DNA of 64,000 bases from Azolla pinnata (GCA_037176905.1 JBBBWG010004891.1:14221-78220); one strand, 5' to 3'; shown: positions 10,082 to 22,781, counted from the stretch's first letter. The notes: generated by a model not told the origin, from the sequence alone. Numbers and translations are program-made.

Positions 10082-13000
10082 ATGGCTTTGTTCATCTCTC
10101 CTCCCACTTCGTCTTCCTCTTCTTGTTCTTGTTCTTCATCTTCTCTTTCTTCTGCCTCTTCTTCGTGCCTCTTGTTCCTCTCAGAGAGCAATTGCCTGCC
10201 CCACAGCTTCTCTCCGGAATGTCTTTCTGTCAGGAATGTTCACGGCATCGACGCGAGAGACATCATTGCTCTCAAGGGAAGTCTCAGCTTCACGAATGCT
10301 TCTGCCCTCAAGATTGGACATGCATCTACGGAGAAGAGGACCTTCTGGAAGAATCTCATCGTCTGCCAGGCAACAAAGGTAGCATTTTTCCCTGTGCATA
10401 TGTTATGTGTGCATGTACGTGGATTATACGTTCTTCCATATAGCTGCATGTCCCGGTTGATCTCATGATATCGATCGCCGTCGTTGGAACTGATGGTTCA
10501 TTGTGCTTGTGCATCATCAACGTATTCATAATGCCTTATGTACTTTCAATTCCGCGACTGCGAACCTCAGAAAGAATCCGACATGACCACTTCTCAATTC
10601 TATCATACAAAGGGAAGCTCATCTCTGTATATGCATCATCGTTAGGTGTAAACTGCTGGCAGTGATGGTACATGGACTGGATTTAATCCCAAGGGTGTCA
10701 AATCTGTGCTTGATTATAGCGTTTTATATCTAATCCCAAGGGTGTCAAATCTGTGCTTGATTATAGCGTTTTATATCTAATCCCAAGGGTGTCAAATCAT
10801 TGCTTGATTATAGCGTTTTATATCGTTGGGATACAAGCAAGTCCATTCCATGACCACAGTACCTGAGAGAGAGAGAGAGAGAGAGAGAGAGATGTACGTA
10901 TGTATGTATGTATGCATGCATGCATGATAAACACACGCGTACATCTGTGTATCTTGAAAAACTGGCGTTGGTTATTCACACCTAATCAAGCTTGGAAGAC
11001 CTTTCCAATTTATGAAGAGAGAGATTGTGCTGCAATATGTGTGATTGGTAGTTCCCATATTAGTACAGTTCATCTTGCGGTGGTTCTTTGTTTTTATACA
11101 TCTTTACAGAGATGTTGGTGATGATGGCCCACAAATTCATTGGGCCCTTTGAGAGAGATGAATGTATTCTTTTCTTTGTCAGATCGATCAAACTGAATTT
11201 ACAGACATGGCTCGGCAAGCCGTAGTGGGACCCCCTGAAGTTGCCAAAGAAAGCAAGCATCAGATTGCGGATACAGAACAATTGATGAAGGCATTGTTGG
11301 AACAAAGAAAGGGAGTAGCTCAGCACATGTTTGTGAAGGCTAATGTTGATAAGACTGAGCTGCTTCAAGCTCCTGAAAGATTCATACAAACACAACCGGA
11401 AGTAAGGGTCAATTTCAATGTGTTCTTATGTATGCTTTCTACGATCTTAAGAGATTTTGAGTTTACTTATGTACGGAACTAACTAGTAAGAAAGGTTACT
11501 TATGTACCATCATGAAAGATTTGTTACCAATCGCCCTTTAGGCAAAAGAAGGCTATTTTGTTTTTCTGAGCCAGGGTATGAAACCAAAGACACAAGAGGT
11601 GCATTTACTTGGGTAGCAAAAAAAGAACAGAATAATTCAGGGCTGTATCCAGTTTACTCTCAAAAAATAATATGGGTTTTGGGCCTTCCATTGGCACCTA
11701 GGTCGTTTATGATTTGTATATATGTCTTGGTTTCCTGTCAGTCCCTCATCTTTTACATATCACAAATTGGTCAAGAGACTATAGGTATTTGATTAGAACA
11801 CATTTGGTCAAGTTAGCAAAAAGACGACTTGGGATCAAATAGTATATGCCAATTGGATTTGGGCTAGGTCACAAAAGTCAACAGAATATGAAGACAGAAG
11901 ACATAGGAGGAGTTTCTTGTGTAGTATGGAGTGGTTTCCAGAGGCATTGATAAAGACACTTTCATAGCTTTAGATGTTTTAAACTCTGTATAGAAGATAT
12001 GCGGATTCCAAATCCTGTGTTTAATTGAGCTGTTTTTATTTCTCCCTTCACATGGTCGATGGGTAACTTCTATCTTCCTCACTTCTCTTAGCATTTAAGA
12101 GGTACAATTTGTGTGCAAGGCTGTATTTCACCCAATGCATGCATTGACAATAGAAGTGTTTTAAAAACTTTCCTTTCCATTGCATTATACCAAAGCTTAT
12201 GTTGCCTCTACTCTACTCGTACTGAGAATATATTGCACATGCCAGGTTAGAGGAGATTTTCTCGTTACAAATTTCTAGACGGCAAGGTCTTGCAAAGCAT
12301 GTGCTTGGTTTCTCTCCTGTGATAATATTTCTCTACGTAGATTGTTGACACATCTTGATCTTGAGCAGGGTTCATTCCGTTCCAATGTGGCTTACAGAGA
12401 ATCCAGGGACGAGTCAAAATTCTCATGCTTGAAAACTCAGCCTCCACTCACCAAAATAGAGGAACACCAATGCTTTGCAGATGTGCAGGTATTTTATGCA
12501 TGCATGCATTATTTGAGCCATTCTTTTCCATGGTCGGCATTTCAGAAATAATTTGACAGACCATTCCTACAAACATCAAACTGTTGTTCATTTTCGTCTT
12601 GGTAAGTAAACACACTTGCTTCGTTCTTTCTTACTACCTAAAGGATCTCGTCTCTCTTGAGGACAAAAAGAATGAGTTGGCAAAAGAGCTTGGTCGAGCT
12701 CCAACACATGAAGAATGGGCAAATTACGTAGGATGCTCTATTTACCAACTTTATGCAAGGTACTTTTGTGTCATCACATTCTTAGCATTTCTTTATGTAC
12801 TCACACGAATGACCTGAAATCATGGATGCTTTTTTGATCGTCTGTATTATTATGATGAACAAGATAAGTGTTCTTGTGAATTTGTATTTACTCCTAGAGT
12901 TGGGAAGGCAAGGGCTGCAAAAAGAAAGATGATTAAGGCAAACCTTCCTTTAGTCTCTTCCATTGCAAAGGAGTTTCAGGGGCGTGGTCTTTCTCACCAA

Positions 13001-13577
13001 GAGCTTTTTCAGGTATATCCTGTGCATATGTGGTTCCCAGCTCATGGTCGTCCTTAAGGAGATGCATGATTGAGCGAAGCTTCTTTTTTGTGGTTTTGGT
13101 TGCGATTCTCCTTTACAGGAAGGAGCCAAAGGGCTCATGAAGAGCACTGAGAAATTTGACATATCTTTTGATACAAAGTTCTCCACATACTCTTATTTCT
13201 GGATTCGGCAGGTAATACTTTGGAAATCAAGGATATTTCTTCTTATATTTGAACTTCTCCTTTTATATCTCCTGACAATAAAAAGGTGTTGGACTTGTCT
13301 TTTTAAGAAGTTGCCGTTAGTATTTCGGGAATCTTTGTGCATGTCAGTGTGTAAGTCTAATCTGTGTTTTTTGTTCTTGAAATATTCCGGGCAGAAAATG
13401 TCAGCTGCAGTGTACACATTACGAAATTTGCTGGTGACAGCAAGATCTACACAAAAGACAGTGTCATATGTGTTGCAATGCAAAGATGTAAGTGGCACTC
13501 TTTTGCAGTCAATCAAATGATCCTGAAATAGCCATGGTTTGCACGCGTGGGTAAATTATTAATTCAACTCTCGATAG

Positions 13578-13631
<54 letters not shown>

Positions 13632-15311
13632 CCCAGCTTAATAAAGTACAAGACAGCCATGTTATTCCCTTCACTAAAATGTGTAATACTTTCTGGCATT
13701 GGCATTTCCATTGAGGTTTTAAATATATATTCCTAAGTAGGTAATAGACCCCTTAGTGGTCAGGAGAATGACACGTTTCCTAAGATTCTTTGAACCAACG
13801 TCTGCCATGGACATGAAAAAACATCAATAAAATCATATATAGTACCATCTAGCATAATATGAAGGTACTTTCATTTCATGAAATAATGAAAACACAGATC
13901 TTATGAAATGTTGAGTTTCTTTTGAACCGAAATTTACCGTTATCAATTCTAAATGAGTTAATGGCGACCAGGAATTTCGGGAGATGAAGGGCAGAAACCC
14001 ATCTATGGATGAGCTTTCGGCTTTCTCGAAAATAAGTAAAACAAAGGTAGGAACGAACAGCTTAAATAAAAAAGAAGCATGATGTATTACTAGCTAGCTT
14101 GACCTATTCAAATATGGTACTAAGCTTTCGTAATGATAAATGTGTCCAGATGTATTATGCATAATATGATAACGATCTGTTTGATGAACTTCTCTAATTG
14201 CAATTGATAATAGTTATACCTTTAAATATATTTCCAGATAAAACAATCATTATTTGCCATAAGATCCTCGAAAGCATTGAACTACCAAAGGAAGGATGAT
14301 GAGGACTATTCAGACAATGTGGAACTTGAGGATAAAGAAAGTGATCTATCATGGATGGTATATAAAAGAGATTTCCTTATTTTGATTGATTAATTATTTT
14401 CTTTTTTAATGCATGTTATGCACATAAGCAATGATTCATTTGATCCTCCTTTTCAGAAGTTGTTACAGAATGAGTTGAAGGATGAGCTTGGAATTGTTTT
14501 CAGTCAACTAAGCCCCCGTGAGTTACAGGTTTGTTCATTCAAGATTTTTTCCTTTGTTGAACTCCATTTAACTTTATTATGTAAATAAGCAAAAGAAAAA
14601 AGAACAGATTGTATGTGAAACCAACAATGGAAACGTATATGTAGAGAAAGAGTCAAATTAAGCAGGTTGTATACAGGAGGATATCAACAATATGAATGGA
14701 AGAAGTTTGTTGTACTATTGGTGGTTTCCACCATAATATGGTGCCTTCATGAACTTTCATCCTTATCATAGCCACAAACCACATTCCAGAGATTGGTCTA
14801 ATCTAATTTTTGCCTACCTGCACGCATCCATAGCTCTAATCTACTCTTTTGACCAACTTGTATGGCATTCATGAATTGATCGAATCTAAAATCGTTCAAA
14901 TTGATGTCTTGCACACAGGTTGTTAAAATGAAATATGGCTTATTTGGAGGTTCTCCCCAAAGCCTTGTACAGGTAGGTGTGTGTTTTACATCGTTTTGAA
15001 GCAGCCGAAATGCTCGTTTCACTCTCGGAAGAAAATCCAATCTCACATACGAATTGATATGATCTGAGAATCGTAGATCGCGGCAGCTTTGGACATAAGC
15101 CACGAAGCAGTTAGAATGGCAGAGGTCTGCCCAGAATACCCTGGACTGTTTCTCTAAACATAAAAAGAGTAGTTGAATATTTGTTTTGTGCATACCTGAA
15201 TCTAGAGTTGATTATATGCAGAAAAGAGCTTTGAGAAAGCTGAGGAGGTCAGCGGATGAGAATGGCCTCTACCATTACCTTCGCACTACACAAGGGTTCA
15301 GACAACACTGA
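10082..15311 (+). CDS. Chloroplast RNA polymerase sigma factor (sigma-70 family)
   Basis: Thirteen exons join in frame to about 503 residues: 10082-10378, 11183-11401, 12369-12488, 12644-12759, 12898-13012, 13119-13211, 13395-13487, 13972-14046, 14238-14357, 14457-14528, 14919-14972, 15077-15124, 15222-15311. All junctions are phase 0 except exon 4/5 (phase 2). The Ser-rich N-terminus suits a plastid transit peptide. Region 1.2 (ELAKELGRAPTHEEWANYVG), region 2.1-2.3 (ANLPLVSSIAKEFQGRGLS, then KFSTYSYFWIRQ), region 3 (REMKGRNPSMDELSAF), region 4.1 (FSQLSPRELQ) and the region 4.2 helix-turn-helix (IAAALDISHEAVRMAEKRAL) are all visible. Plant sigma factors direct the plastid-encoded polymerase to plastid promoters. 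Exon 7, which should carry regions 2.4-3.0, lacks the usual (S/T)RTIRLP motif. The first ATG in the frame is 10082. I cannot tell which SIG subclass it is. Confidence 0.9.
10684..10824. repeat. Three-copy 47-bp tandem repeat in sigma intron 1
   Basis: Units start at 10684, 10731 and 10778 with TAATCCCAAGGGTGTCAAAT and end in GCGTTTTATATC. Copies one and two are identical; the third differs at a few bases. A (GA)n run follows at about 10866-10892. Confidence 0.92.
13570..13632. repeat. (CT)n-(TA)n microsatellite in sigma intron 7
   Basis: A CTCTCTCT run passes directly into TATATATATA. It lies about 80 bp after the exon 7 donor. Confidence 0.9.
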
Positions 15312-16639
15312 TTTTCACAGTTATCAAATTCCTGATTTCCTTCCTCCTTACAGCCCCCGTGGATGGGTATATATTTATTTTGTAGCGGCTCGATTATCTA
15401 TTCATGTCTAATAAAAGTTAAGCTTACATTTCAATGCATAAAGAGTAAGTTTACCGTGGAATCATATTGCAATCACTCTGATGATGCAAGAAGATGATCA
15501 ACTGCTGGGCTGATCATTTTTCTGAGCAACTGTAACATCATTTCGCCACCAGCTTGCCCCCATCAGGTCAATTTGATCCCATCTTAGTCAATTCATCTCA
15601 GACACCCTATTATGCTACAATTTGGATGCTGACTCAATCCGAAGACCATGAACCCCTCTACATTTAGGGTAGCCAATCAACATCCTCCATTAGATCCGTC
15701 CTTATTGGAATTAGTCATCTTAGCGTCCTAATCAGAGAGCCATCACCAGAAGTAGTTGCATTCATTGTCTATATTCACAATCATTCCAAGGCAATAAAGC
15801 AAAGCATGCGAAGGAAGAGCATGGCAGTACAGATCGACACAGAGAGAGTGAATCAGGTAAAAGTAGAAGAAAGAGTGGAAGGCAAGCTAAACAAACTTTG
15901 AACACTGAAAGCAAAGTCGAGTGAACTGGAGAGAATAAGAGAGAGGTAGAAAGAGGTAGTAGAAGAGCTGATGAGCACAAGATCTGATCATGCTCTATGA
16001 TCACAAGAAAAACCTGGTGTGTCGCACATGCTCTCGATATGTGCTAGAAACCTGGAAAAGAAAGAATACAGAAACAGATACATTACTGTGATGGCTTCTT
16101 CACAATTCTGATTTCCATCAAGAGCCTGAGCCTTTACTCAAAAAGGATCTTTATCGGAACAAATCTGCCCAAGCTAAATCAGTCAAAAAGGCCTGCAACA
16201 CAGTATAATTCATCTGATGCTTGCAAATCCAGCATCACATTCCTCATCAAATATCGCTGTTGAAATTCAGGCTAACTGCATTTGTACATTGTAACCATTT
16301 TACAGACATCCATGCTACCACATGAATGTCAGTGCGAGAAATCTAGTTGGGATTCTTCCTGCAAAATGTGCCCTTTTTTTTCCTCATACTGTGCTCATTG
16401 ATATAGACTGAGCAGCACAACGCCCAATGAGAAGGGTTTAGGGTTTGAAAAAAACCTAGTGTTTTGGAAGCACAAAAGGTTCCAAATGTTTTTCACATCA
16501 ACAATGTGGGGCTTTGTGTAAAAGCAACATACTTCTCCCACAGCATAAGGCATCTCTCAAAACATTCTCTTGGTAGTCCTTTCTGATTACCTGAAATACC
16601 ATCAGACAGACTATTACATATGGGATTAGTGTTGAGGCT
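15312..16639. other. No gene recognised
   Basis: This holds the 3' flank of the sigma gene and then AT-rich DNA with no supportable ORF on either strand. A lone telomere-like GGGTTTAGGGTTTGAA occurs at about 16435. The minus ORF at 15762-16004 is a pyrimidine-rich shadow. Confidence 0.5.
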
Positions 16640-17745
16640 ACCGGGTTAGGGTTAGGGTTAGGGTTTTAGTCGAAATGCACCATAACGAATCGACCTTTCG
16701 GAATGCATAGAATCGAGCTTTACATTGATATAAGAAGAGATACAATGACAACCATTAAACTATGGAGTCTCCTCTTGCCCAGCGGTGATTACAAAATCGA
16801 GCAACAGACATTAGGGTTTTGAGGTCAGACCCATAAATCGACAGGAAAATGTACCGGTAACTAGGATTTGGGGTCCAAACCACGGTGGCCTAACAAAAGA
16901 ACTTCACAATGATTAGTTTAAAACACTCAAGTTTGAGCCATCTGCAAAAACTCGTTAGAGATTGTGGCATAGATATTTGGGTTTTAGGGTTTCAGTTTTA
17001 GGGTTTTAGGATACTGTGGGATAACGGTTTGGAGTTTGGGGTTGAGGGCCGAGGTGAAAGACTTCACAATGATCGGATAAAAACACTCGAGGTTGAGCCA
17101 TCTGCAAAAAACTCGTTAGAGATTGTGGCATAGATACATGGGTTTTAGGGTTTCAGGTTTAGGGGTTTTAGGATGCTGTGGGATTACGGTTTGGGGTTTG
17201 GGGTTGAGGGCCGAGGTGAAAGATTTCACAATGATCAGATAAAAACACTCAAGGTTGTGCCATCTGCAAAAACTCGTCAGAGATTGTGGCATGGATACTT
17301 GGGTTTAGGGTTTCAGGCTTAGGGTTTTAGGATACTGTGGGATTAGGGTTTGGGGTTTGTGGTTGAGGGCCGAGGTAAAAGACTTCACAATGATCGGATA
17401 GAAACACTCGAGGTTGAGCCATCTGCAAAAAGCTCATTAGAGATTGTGGCATAGATACTTGGGTTTAGGGTTTCAGTTTTAGGGTTTTAGGCTACTGTGG
17501 GATTAGGGTTTCAGGTTTATGGTTTTAGGCTACTATGGGATTAGGGTTTGGGGTTGAGAGCCGAGGTAAAAGACTTCACGATGATCAGATAAAAACATTC
17601 TCGAGGTTGAGCCATCTGCAAAAACTCATTAGAGATTGTGGCATAGATACTTGGGTTTAGGATTTCAGGTTTAGGGTTTTAGGGTACTGTGGGATTAGGG
17701 TTTGGGGCCGAGGTACGATGGATGTCGAGGGTTTAGGGTTTAGGG
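16640..17745 (+). repeat. Telomere-motif-bearing tandem repeat (about 160-190-bp unit)
   Basis: After a short (GGTTAG)n run at about 16645-16668, five units start at about 16902, 17062, 17223, 17383 and 17574. Each has CTTCACAATGATCGGATAAA, then GAGCCATCTGCAAAAACTCG, then GAGATTGTGGCATAGATAC, followed by GGGTTTAGGGTTTCAGG and more GGGTTTTAGG-type DNA. Telomere-like motifs read TTTAGGG on the + strand throughout. Confidence 0.88.
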
Positions 17746-18596
17746 TTCAGGGATCGACCAAAATAGGGCATTTCTATGGTTCCAACAATACAGAAAGCCT
17801 CCTTCGGATTCATTCGCTATGGGTTTCGCCATGCGTAGTAAACCTCGTTAGGGTTTGCTAAGCTCCATCATCGCTATCAAAAATCTCACCCCGTCCTCCG
17901 GGTTTTAGGGTTTACGGAGACCCCCTTCTTGCCTCAGAAGTATCCGCCCAGCGAGTGAGGAGATAGGTCGCAGATGCGGAGCTGTAGGAGAGAAAGAAAA
18001 AACAGGAAAGAAAACAACAGGAGATCAGCATCGAGAGAGAAAGAGATGTAGAGGAAGGAGGAAGAAGGAAGAACGGAAGGAAACCTGCGAAAGACGTGAT
18101 CGAGGGACGCCTCCGCATTCGGCTTGATCGCCGCAGAAGAGCGGCAGCCATAGCCCAATGTACAAGCTCTCCATTGTCTCCACCATGAAAGCCAAGAAGA
18201 AAGCAGCCATGCTTCCTCCTCCTTCCTCTCTCTCTTCTTCCTCTTCCTCCTTCCTGCTCTCCCTGTCGCCGCTTCCTGAGGCGCAGTCTTCCGCAGTTTT
18301 GCTCTGATGCATGCACAAGGTGTGAGGAGCACGAAGGAACAAGCGAGCCTGTGTGCGTATGCATATATATATACATACACACAGAGATGGAAAGCAAGGC
18401 CGCTTTGGGGCTTGCTTCAAAGCGCAGCAAAGGTTTCCATCGCCATCGCCATCGCCATCGCCATCGCCATCGCCATCATCATCGTCGCCATGGCAGAAAC
18501 AGAGAGAAGGAGCAGACAGTAGAGAGAGAGAGAGAGAATGTCAGAAAGAGAGTCAGTTAGGTATATGTACTCACCGTCGCCCAATTCAAATAACAA
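17746..18596. other. Spacer between two telomere-like blocks
   Basis: Low-complexity DNA: GAAGGA-rich on + at 17990-18080, CTTCC-rich at 18210-18260, and (CCATCG)n at 18437-18480. One exon-like frame on the minus strand, 18210 down to 18085, reads MAAFFLAFMVETMESLYIGL and onward for 42 codons, ending at a CAG/GTTTCC donor. I cannot identify it or find following exons. Confidence 0.35.
18437..18480. repeat. (CATCGC)n microsatellite
   Basis: About six to seven copies of the hexamer CATCGC. Three-frame translations of it give the spurious His/Arg, Ile/Ala and Pro/Ser peptides seen here. Confidence 0.9.
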
Positions 18597-19535
18597 ACCC
18601 TAACCCTAATCAACCCTAAACCCTAATCAACCCTAAACCCTAATCAACCCTAAACCCTAATAAACGCTAAACCCTAATCAACCCTAAACCCTAATCAATT
18701 CTAACCCTAACCCTAATCAACCCTAGACCCTAATCAACGCTAGACCCTAATCAACGCTAACCCTAACCCTAATCAACCCTAAACCTAGCCCTAATAACAC
18801 TTAAACCTTAACAAACGCTAACTCTAATCGACCCTAACCCTAACCCTAAGAAACCCTAGACCTTAATAAACGCTAGCCCTAATAGACCCTAACCCTTATC
18901 AACCCTAAACCCTAATAAACGCTAACCCTAAGCCTAGCCCTAATAACGCTTAAACCTTAACAAACGCTAACTCTAATCGACCCTAACCCTAACCCTGAGA
19001 AACCCTAGACCTTAATAAACGCTAACCCTAATAGACCCTAACCCTAACCCTACTAAACTTTAATAGCAAGCCCCNNNNNNNNNNNNNNNNNNNNNNNNNN
19101 NNNNNNNNNNNNNNNNNNNNNNNNNNNNNNNNNNNNNNNNNNNNNNNNNNNNNNNNNNNNNNNNNNNNNNNNNNAACTCGGGTTTTACAACTGCAGTTCT
19201 GACTTGGGCTCAACTAACCCTAATCAACCCTAAACCTAGCCCTAATAAAGCCTAAACCTTCACAAACGCTAATTCTAACAGACCCTAACCTAACCCCCTT
19301 AATAAACTAATATACCCTAACCCTAATCAACCCTAAACCCTAATAAACGCTAACCCTAACCCTAATCAACCCTAAACCTCGCGCTAATAACGCTTAAACC
19401 TTAACAAACGTTAACTCTAATCGACCCTAACCCTAACCCTAACCCCAACCCTAAGAAACCCTAGACCTTAATAAACGCTAACCCTAATAGACCCTAACCC
19501 TAACCCTACTAAACTTTAATAGCAAGCCCCTCCAA
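18597..19535 (-). repeat. CCCTAA/CCCTAAA degenerate array
   Basis: About 0.9 kb of CCCTAAACCCTAATCAA-type units, telomere-like in the orientation opposite to the block at 16640-17745. A longer unit of about 480 bp is visible. It ends in ACCCTACTAAACTTTAATAG, then CAAGCCCC, just before the gap, and again at 19500-19530. Many units are point-mutated (ACGCTAA, TCGACCC), so it is not a functional telomere. Confidence 0.88.
19075..19174. other. Assembly gap (100 N)
   Basis: Exactly 100 undetermined bases, the conventional placeholder length. The unit broken by the gap (CAAGCCCC before, AACTCGGGTTTTACAACTGC after) is intact at 19522-19555, where only three bases separate the two halves. Confidence 0.98.
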
Positions 19536-22423
19536 CTCGGGTTTTACAACTGCAGTTCTAGCTTGGGCTCAACTTGCTGCCGAAGCTCTAGTTTGGTTTA
19601 ATTCCTCAACTGTTGCTCACGATCGATTATGTATTTATGATATCCACATGCAAAGTTCCACATTCCCAACCTAAAGTCGAAGCCTCGGTGGGCTGGTTCT
19701 AGGCTTGGCTTCAATGATCCAATTCCCCGCAACTCATGTTATAGACGGATAGATCATAGCAAAATAAGGACTAGGCAAGAGATATGATATTGAAAGAAAA
19801 ACAAGTAACAAAAGATGGATTAAATAAAGCATATACTTTTTTAGCTAACGGTATTCATCTTGATTAGGATCAAAATAAACCTTTGTATTTATACATATTT
19901 GTGGCCTCTGTGTGTAGTTCAGGAATCTCATGTAAAATATATATAACAAAGTTATGTACTAAATGAGTTGGTTAATACATTTATCTATAAAATAAGAGCT
20001 TATATCTTTTTTAATCTTGACATGACTTTTATCATGTGCATGGCAACTCGGGCAGTTTGCTATTAACATTTTGGGCTCAAGCCGTAGTTTGATTGAATTG
20101 TTCTTGTTCTCGTTCGCTCTGATTCTAGCTTGTTGCTAGAGTTGCAACTTGATTGTGTTGTTCCACTTCCAGTCTGTGGCTCTAGTTAGTTTCAGTTACA
20201 TCTTCAATTGGATTAACTCACCCCCACCATGTTAGGGACAAATAGAGCAAAGAGTCTAGATAACGAGAGATAAGCAAGAAGTTGAAGATAGATGAAGCTA
20301 TACATATGATTTTACAATTTATGTTAATTAAGATCAAGGTGAATCACCTATATTTATACAAGTTTAGGAGTCTTGTCTTTCACATAAGCAAAAATTCATA
20401 AAGAAAATTTATATAAAAGTTTTTAGAAAGTTTTAAAGTTTTTTGGAATTCGAAAAAGAGATATTCAACCTATATACATTGGTGTTTATATCACACGATC
20501 GTATTATATTTGAACTTTTTAAAACACAAGAAAGAGATATTCATCCTATATGCATAGGTGTTTATATCACATGATTATAAGTATGCGACAAGGCCTTCAA
20601 TCATTAGGACTCTCCTTTCATTAGTTATAAAATCAGCGGATAGAGATGGCCAACATGATCATAATAAGCCGTGATCTCTTAAAAGCATTGTGTATCGATC
20701 AATCCGCCTATTGTTGGCCATCTTTCATGACTTGTTTTCATGGGGACAATCCGCGCGTCTAAGATAGTTGCTCAAGCATCTCATGTAATTCGTGTCCACC
20801 TTAATCGGTTCGATCAATTGTATCCTTCTCGTACTAATCGCTTCCATCTACTTCTCATTAATTTTTAATCTTCTCACTGCTATTTACTAACTATTTCCTG
20901 CTTCATACTGGTGTTTACTAATTGATTCCCTTCCTATCTTCGGTTAAGGGAAGCTAATAGAAAGAAGCATAGAGAAGGACCCCGTATTAGAAAGAAGCAG
21001 TCCTAGATACCATTTCCATGTTTAGAGGTCTAAGTGGACGATATGGGGTGCACCATGCGGTGCAGATATCAGATAGCACGTTCGTTCGTTATATCAGTGG
21101 TTGTTTCCTTCCTAATAAAGGTATATTTTGATTCACTCCCACGAAGACAATAAATAGTTTTCAGACTCTTTTACATGAGCAGAAGCCGTGCCTCAATTCC
21201 TGTATTCTAATAGATTCTCCTTGCTACACAAACTTGTACTCAGTGTAAGTGAGCTAGGTGTGCCCATGCATTGAGTTGTAAAAAAGTTCTGCAAGAAATC
21301 GAGCCAATGAACCAAATAACTCACATATGAGGAAGCCAAGGCCAAAAACTCAGTAATTTTTGTATTGGTGTATCAGTAATTTTTATATGTCGTTTGACTT
21401 CATATATCAGATTCTGCATTGTTTAGCCAAAGAAGCTAATGAACAATCTTCCTTGCCTACATAAAACAAACACTAATCTAGACAAAACAAAACAATAAAA
21501 GGTTAGGTACACTATTCCATTAGTTGTAACAAATGTATAGGGTTACATACTTTCTGTGGATCTACTCGTGACGAGCATCACAAGAGAAGAGTAGAGAGAA
21601 CAAAATGGATCAAGGGTGCTTAATTGCATCAACCACCCTTGATCGAAGGATCAAAAGTTTTAAGTATTACAAAATATTACGTTATATTATATGTTGGGAG
21701 TCGAATATACGGATCTAATTGAAGGCGGCAAAAGAAAACTTGATCATATATGACTACGCTAATCTAGCATTACTGTGGCAAGTCCATATTCTTCACAAAT
21801 TTATGTATTCCTAAGAAACTCTCGGCAAAAATTCTTTCTATTACTTATACGAAATGTCAATCCAATTCTTAGGATGAAATTTACAATGGTTCGGTACTAA
21901 GAGGCCCTAAAGGCCTCCTGTTATTGGTGCAAGTAAGACCCATTTAGGTGGATGATAGTTCTATCCTACAGTCCGTTGAGACATTCTTCACGATACATAC
22001 GTTCGAATGGGCATATAAATGCGGCATACCAACAATCAACTACAAATTTGGGACTGATCCTATCAATACCGCGAGAATCCTCCTCATACCTTTTACAGAG
22101 CCTTTTGGGCTACTCCAAGTAAAAATTGCCAAGGTTTCGAATGATGAGTTTGAAATTTGCGCAGTTTTTTGAGCGTGCATTTTTGAACGGGGCTGGTTGA
22201 ATGGGAAAGTTTCATGGGGATGGAGATATTGACGGACAATATCTAGCGAGAGCGCGATTTTGTTGTGGATACCGTAAAGAAGAGGAATTCGTTACATCGA
22301 GGGAGACCGAGATAATGACTTAATCACTACGAACGCCAATTAGGAAATAACGGTAGTGTAGTTTTTACTTTTAGCGAGCGATAAAATGTAAGTTGAAATT
22401 TTATTAGGCGTGTTTTTGGTAAG
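19536..22423. other. AT-rich intergenic DNA with diverged repeats
   Basis: No gene recognised. Two loosely similar segments, about 19730-19930 and 20220-20400, share a purine-rich stretch followed by an ATTTATACA-type motif, so an old duplication is likely. At about 20453-20590 a motif AAAGAGATATTCA, then CCTATATGCATAGGTGTTTA, occurs twice, some 76 bp apart. The ORF at 21948-22172 has no recognisable motif. Confidence 0.45.
21608..21644. other. Perfect 11-bp inverted repeat (hairpin)
   Basis: GATCAAGGGTG at 21608-21618 is matched exactly by CACCCTTGATC at 21634-21644, with a 15-base loop. No gene lies nearby; it may be a remnant of a terminal inverted repeat. Confidence 0.7.
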
Positions 22424-22781
22424 GGAAAATAATCAGAAAACACCTAACAAAAGTATAAATTACATTTTAACGCCTACCAAAACTAGAAATTACAATTTGA
22501 CGTCTACTTTTAGAAATCAACACCCGATTGATTGATTAACACCACATCCATTATTTGTGAGTTCAATTAACATCAAGTGAACTGTTTGATTAGCGGTCAA
22601 TCACTCGATTAACACTAAATTAACGTGTTAATCGATTAATTAGATTCTAAAACTATAAATTGTTTTTAATCGAATATTGTAAGAGAATTGATCAGGATCA
22701 ATTAGTGGGAAGCGATCAAGACGAAAATCATACTAGCGGAATTAATTGGGTGTCAAATATACATTATAATATAGGGAGGAC
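22424..22781 (+). mobile_element. MITE-like non-autonomous DNA element, copy 1
   Basis: The left end reads AAATTACATTTTAACGCCTA, then CCAAAACTAGAAATTACAA. The right end at about 22749-22781 (GGTGTCAAATATACATTATA) is a diverged reverse complement of it. There is no coding capacity. The interior is rich in GATTAA/TTAATC. It lies in the orientation opposite to copy 2, which abuts it. I did not find a clear target-site duplication, so the superfamily is unassigned. Confidence 0.55.

Noticed and set aside
19536-20600. Possible remnant of a long-terminal-repeat element
   Set aside because: Two loosely similar segments are present, but no paired terminal repeats, primer site or coding remnant could be supported.
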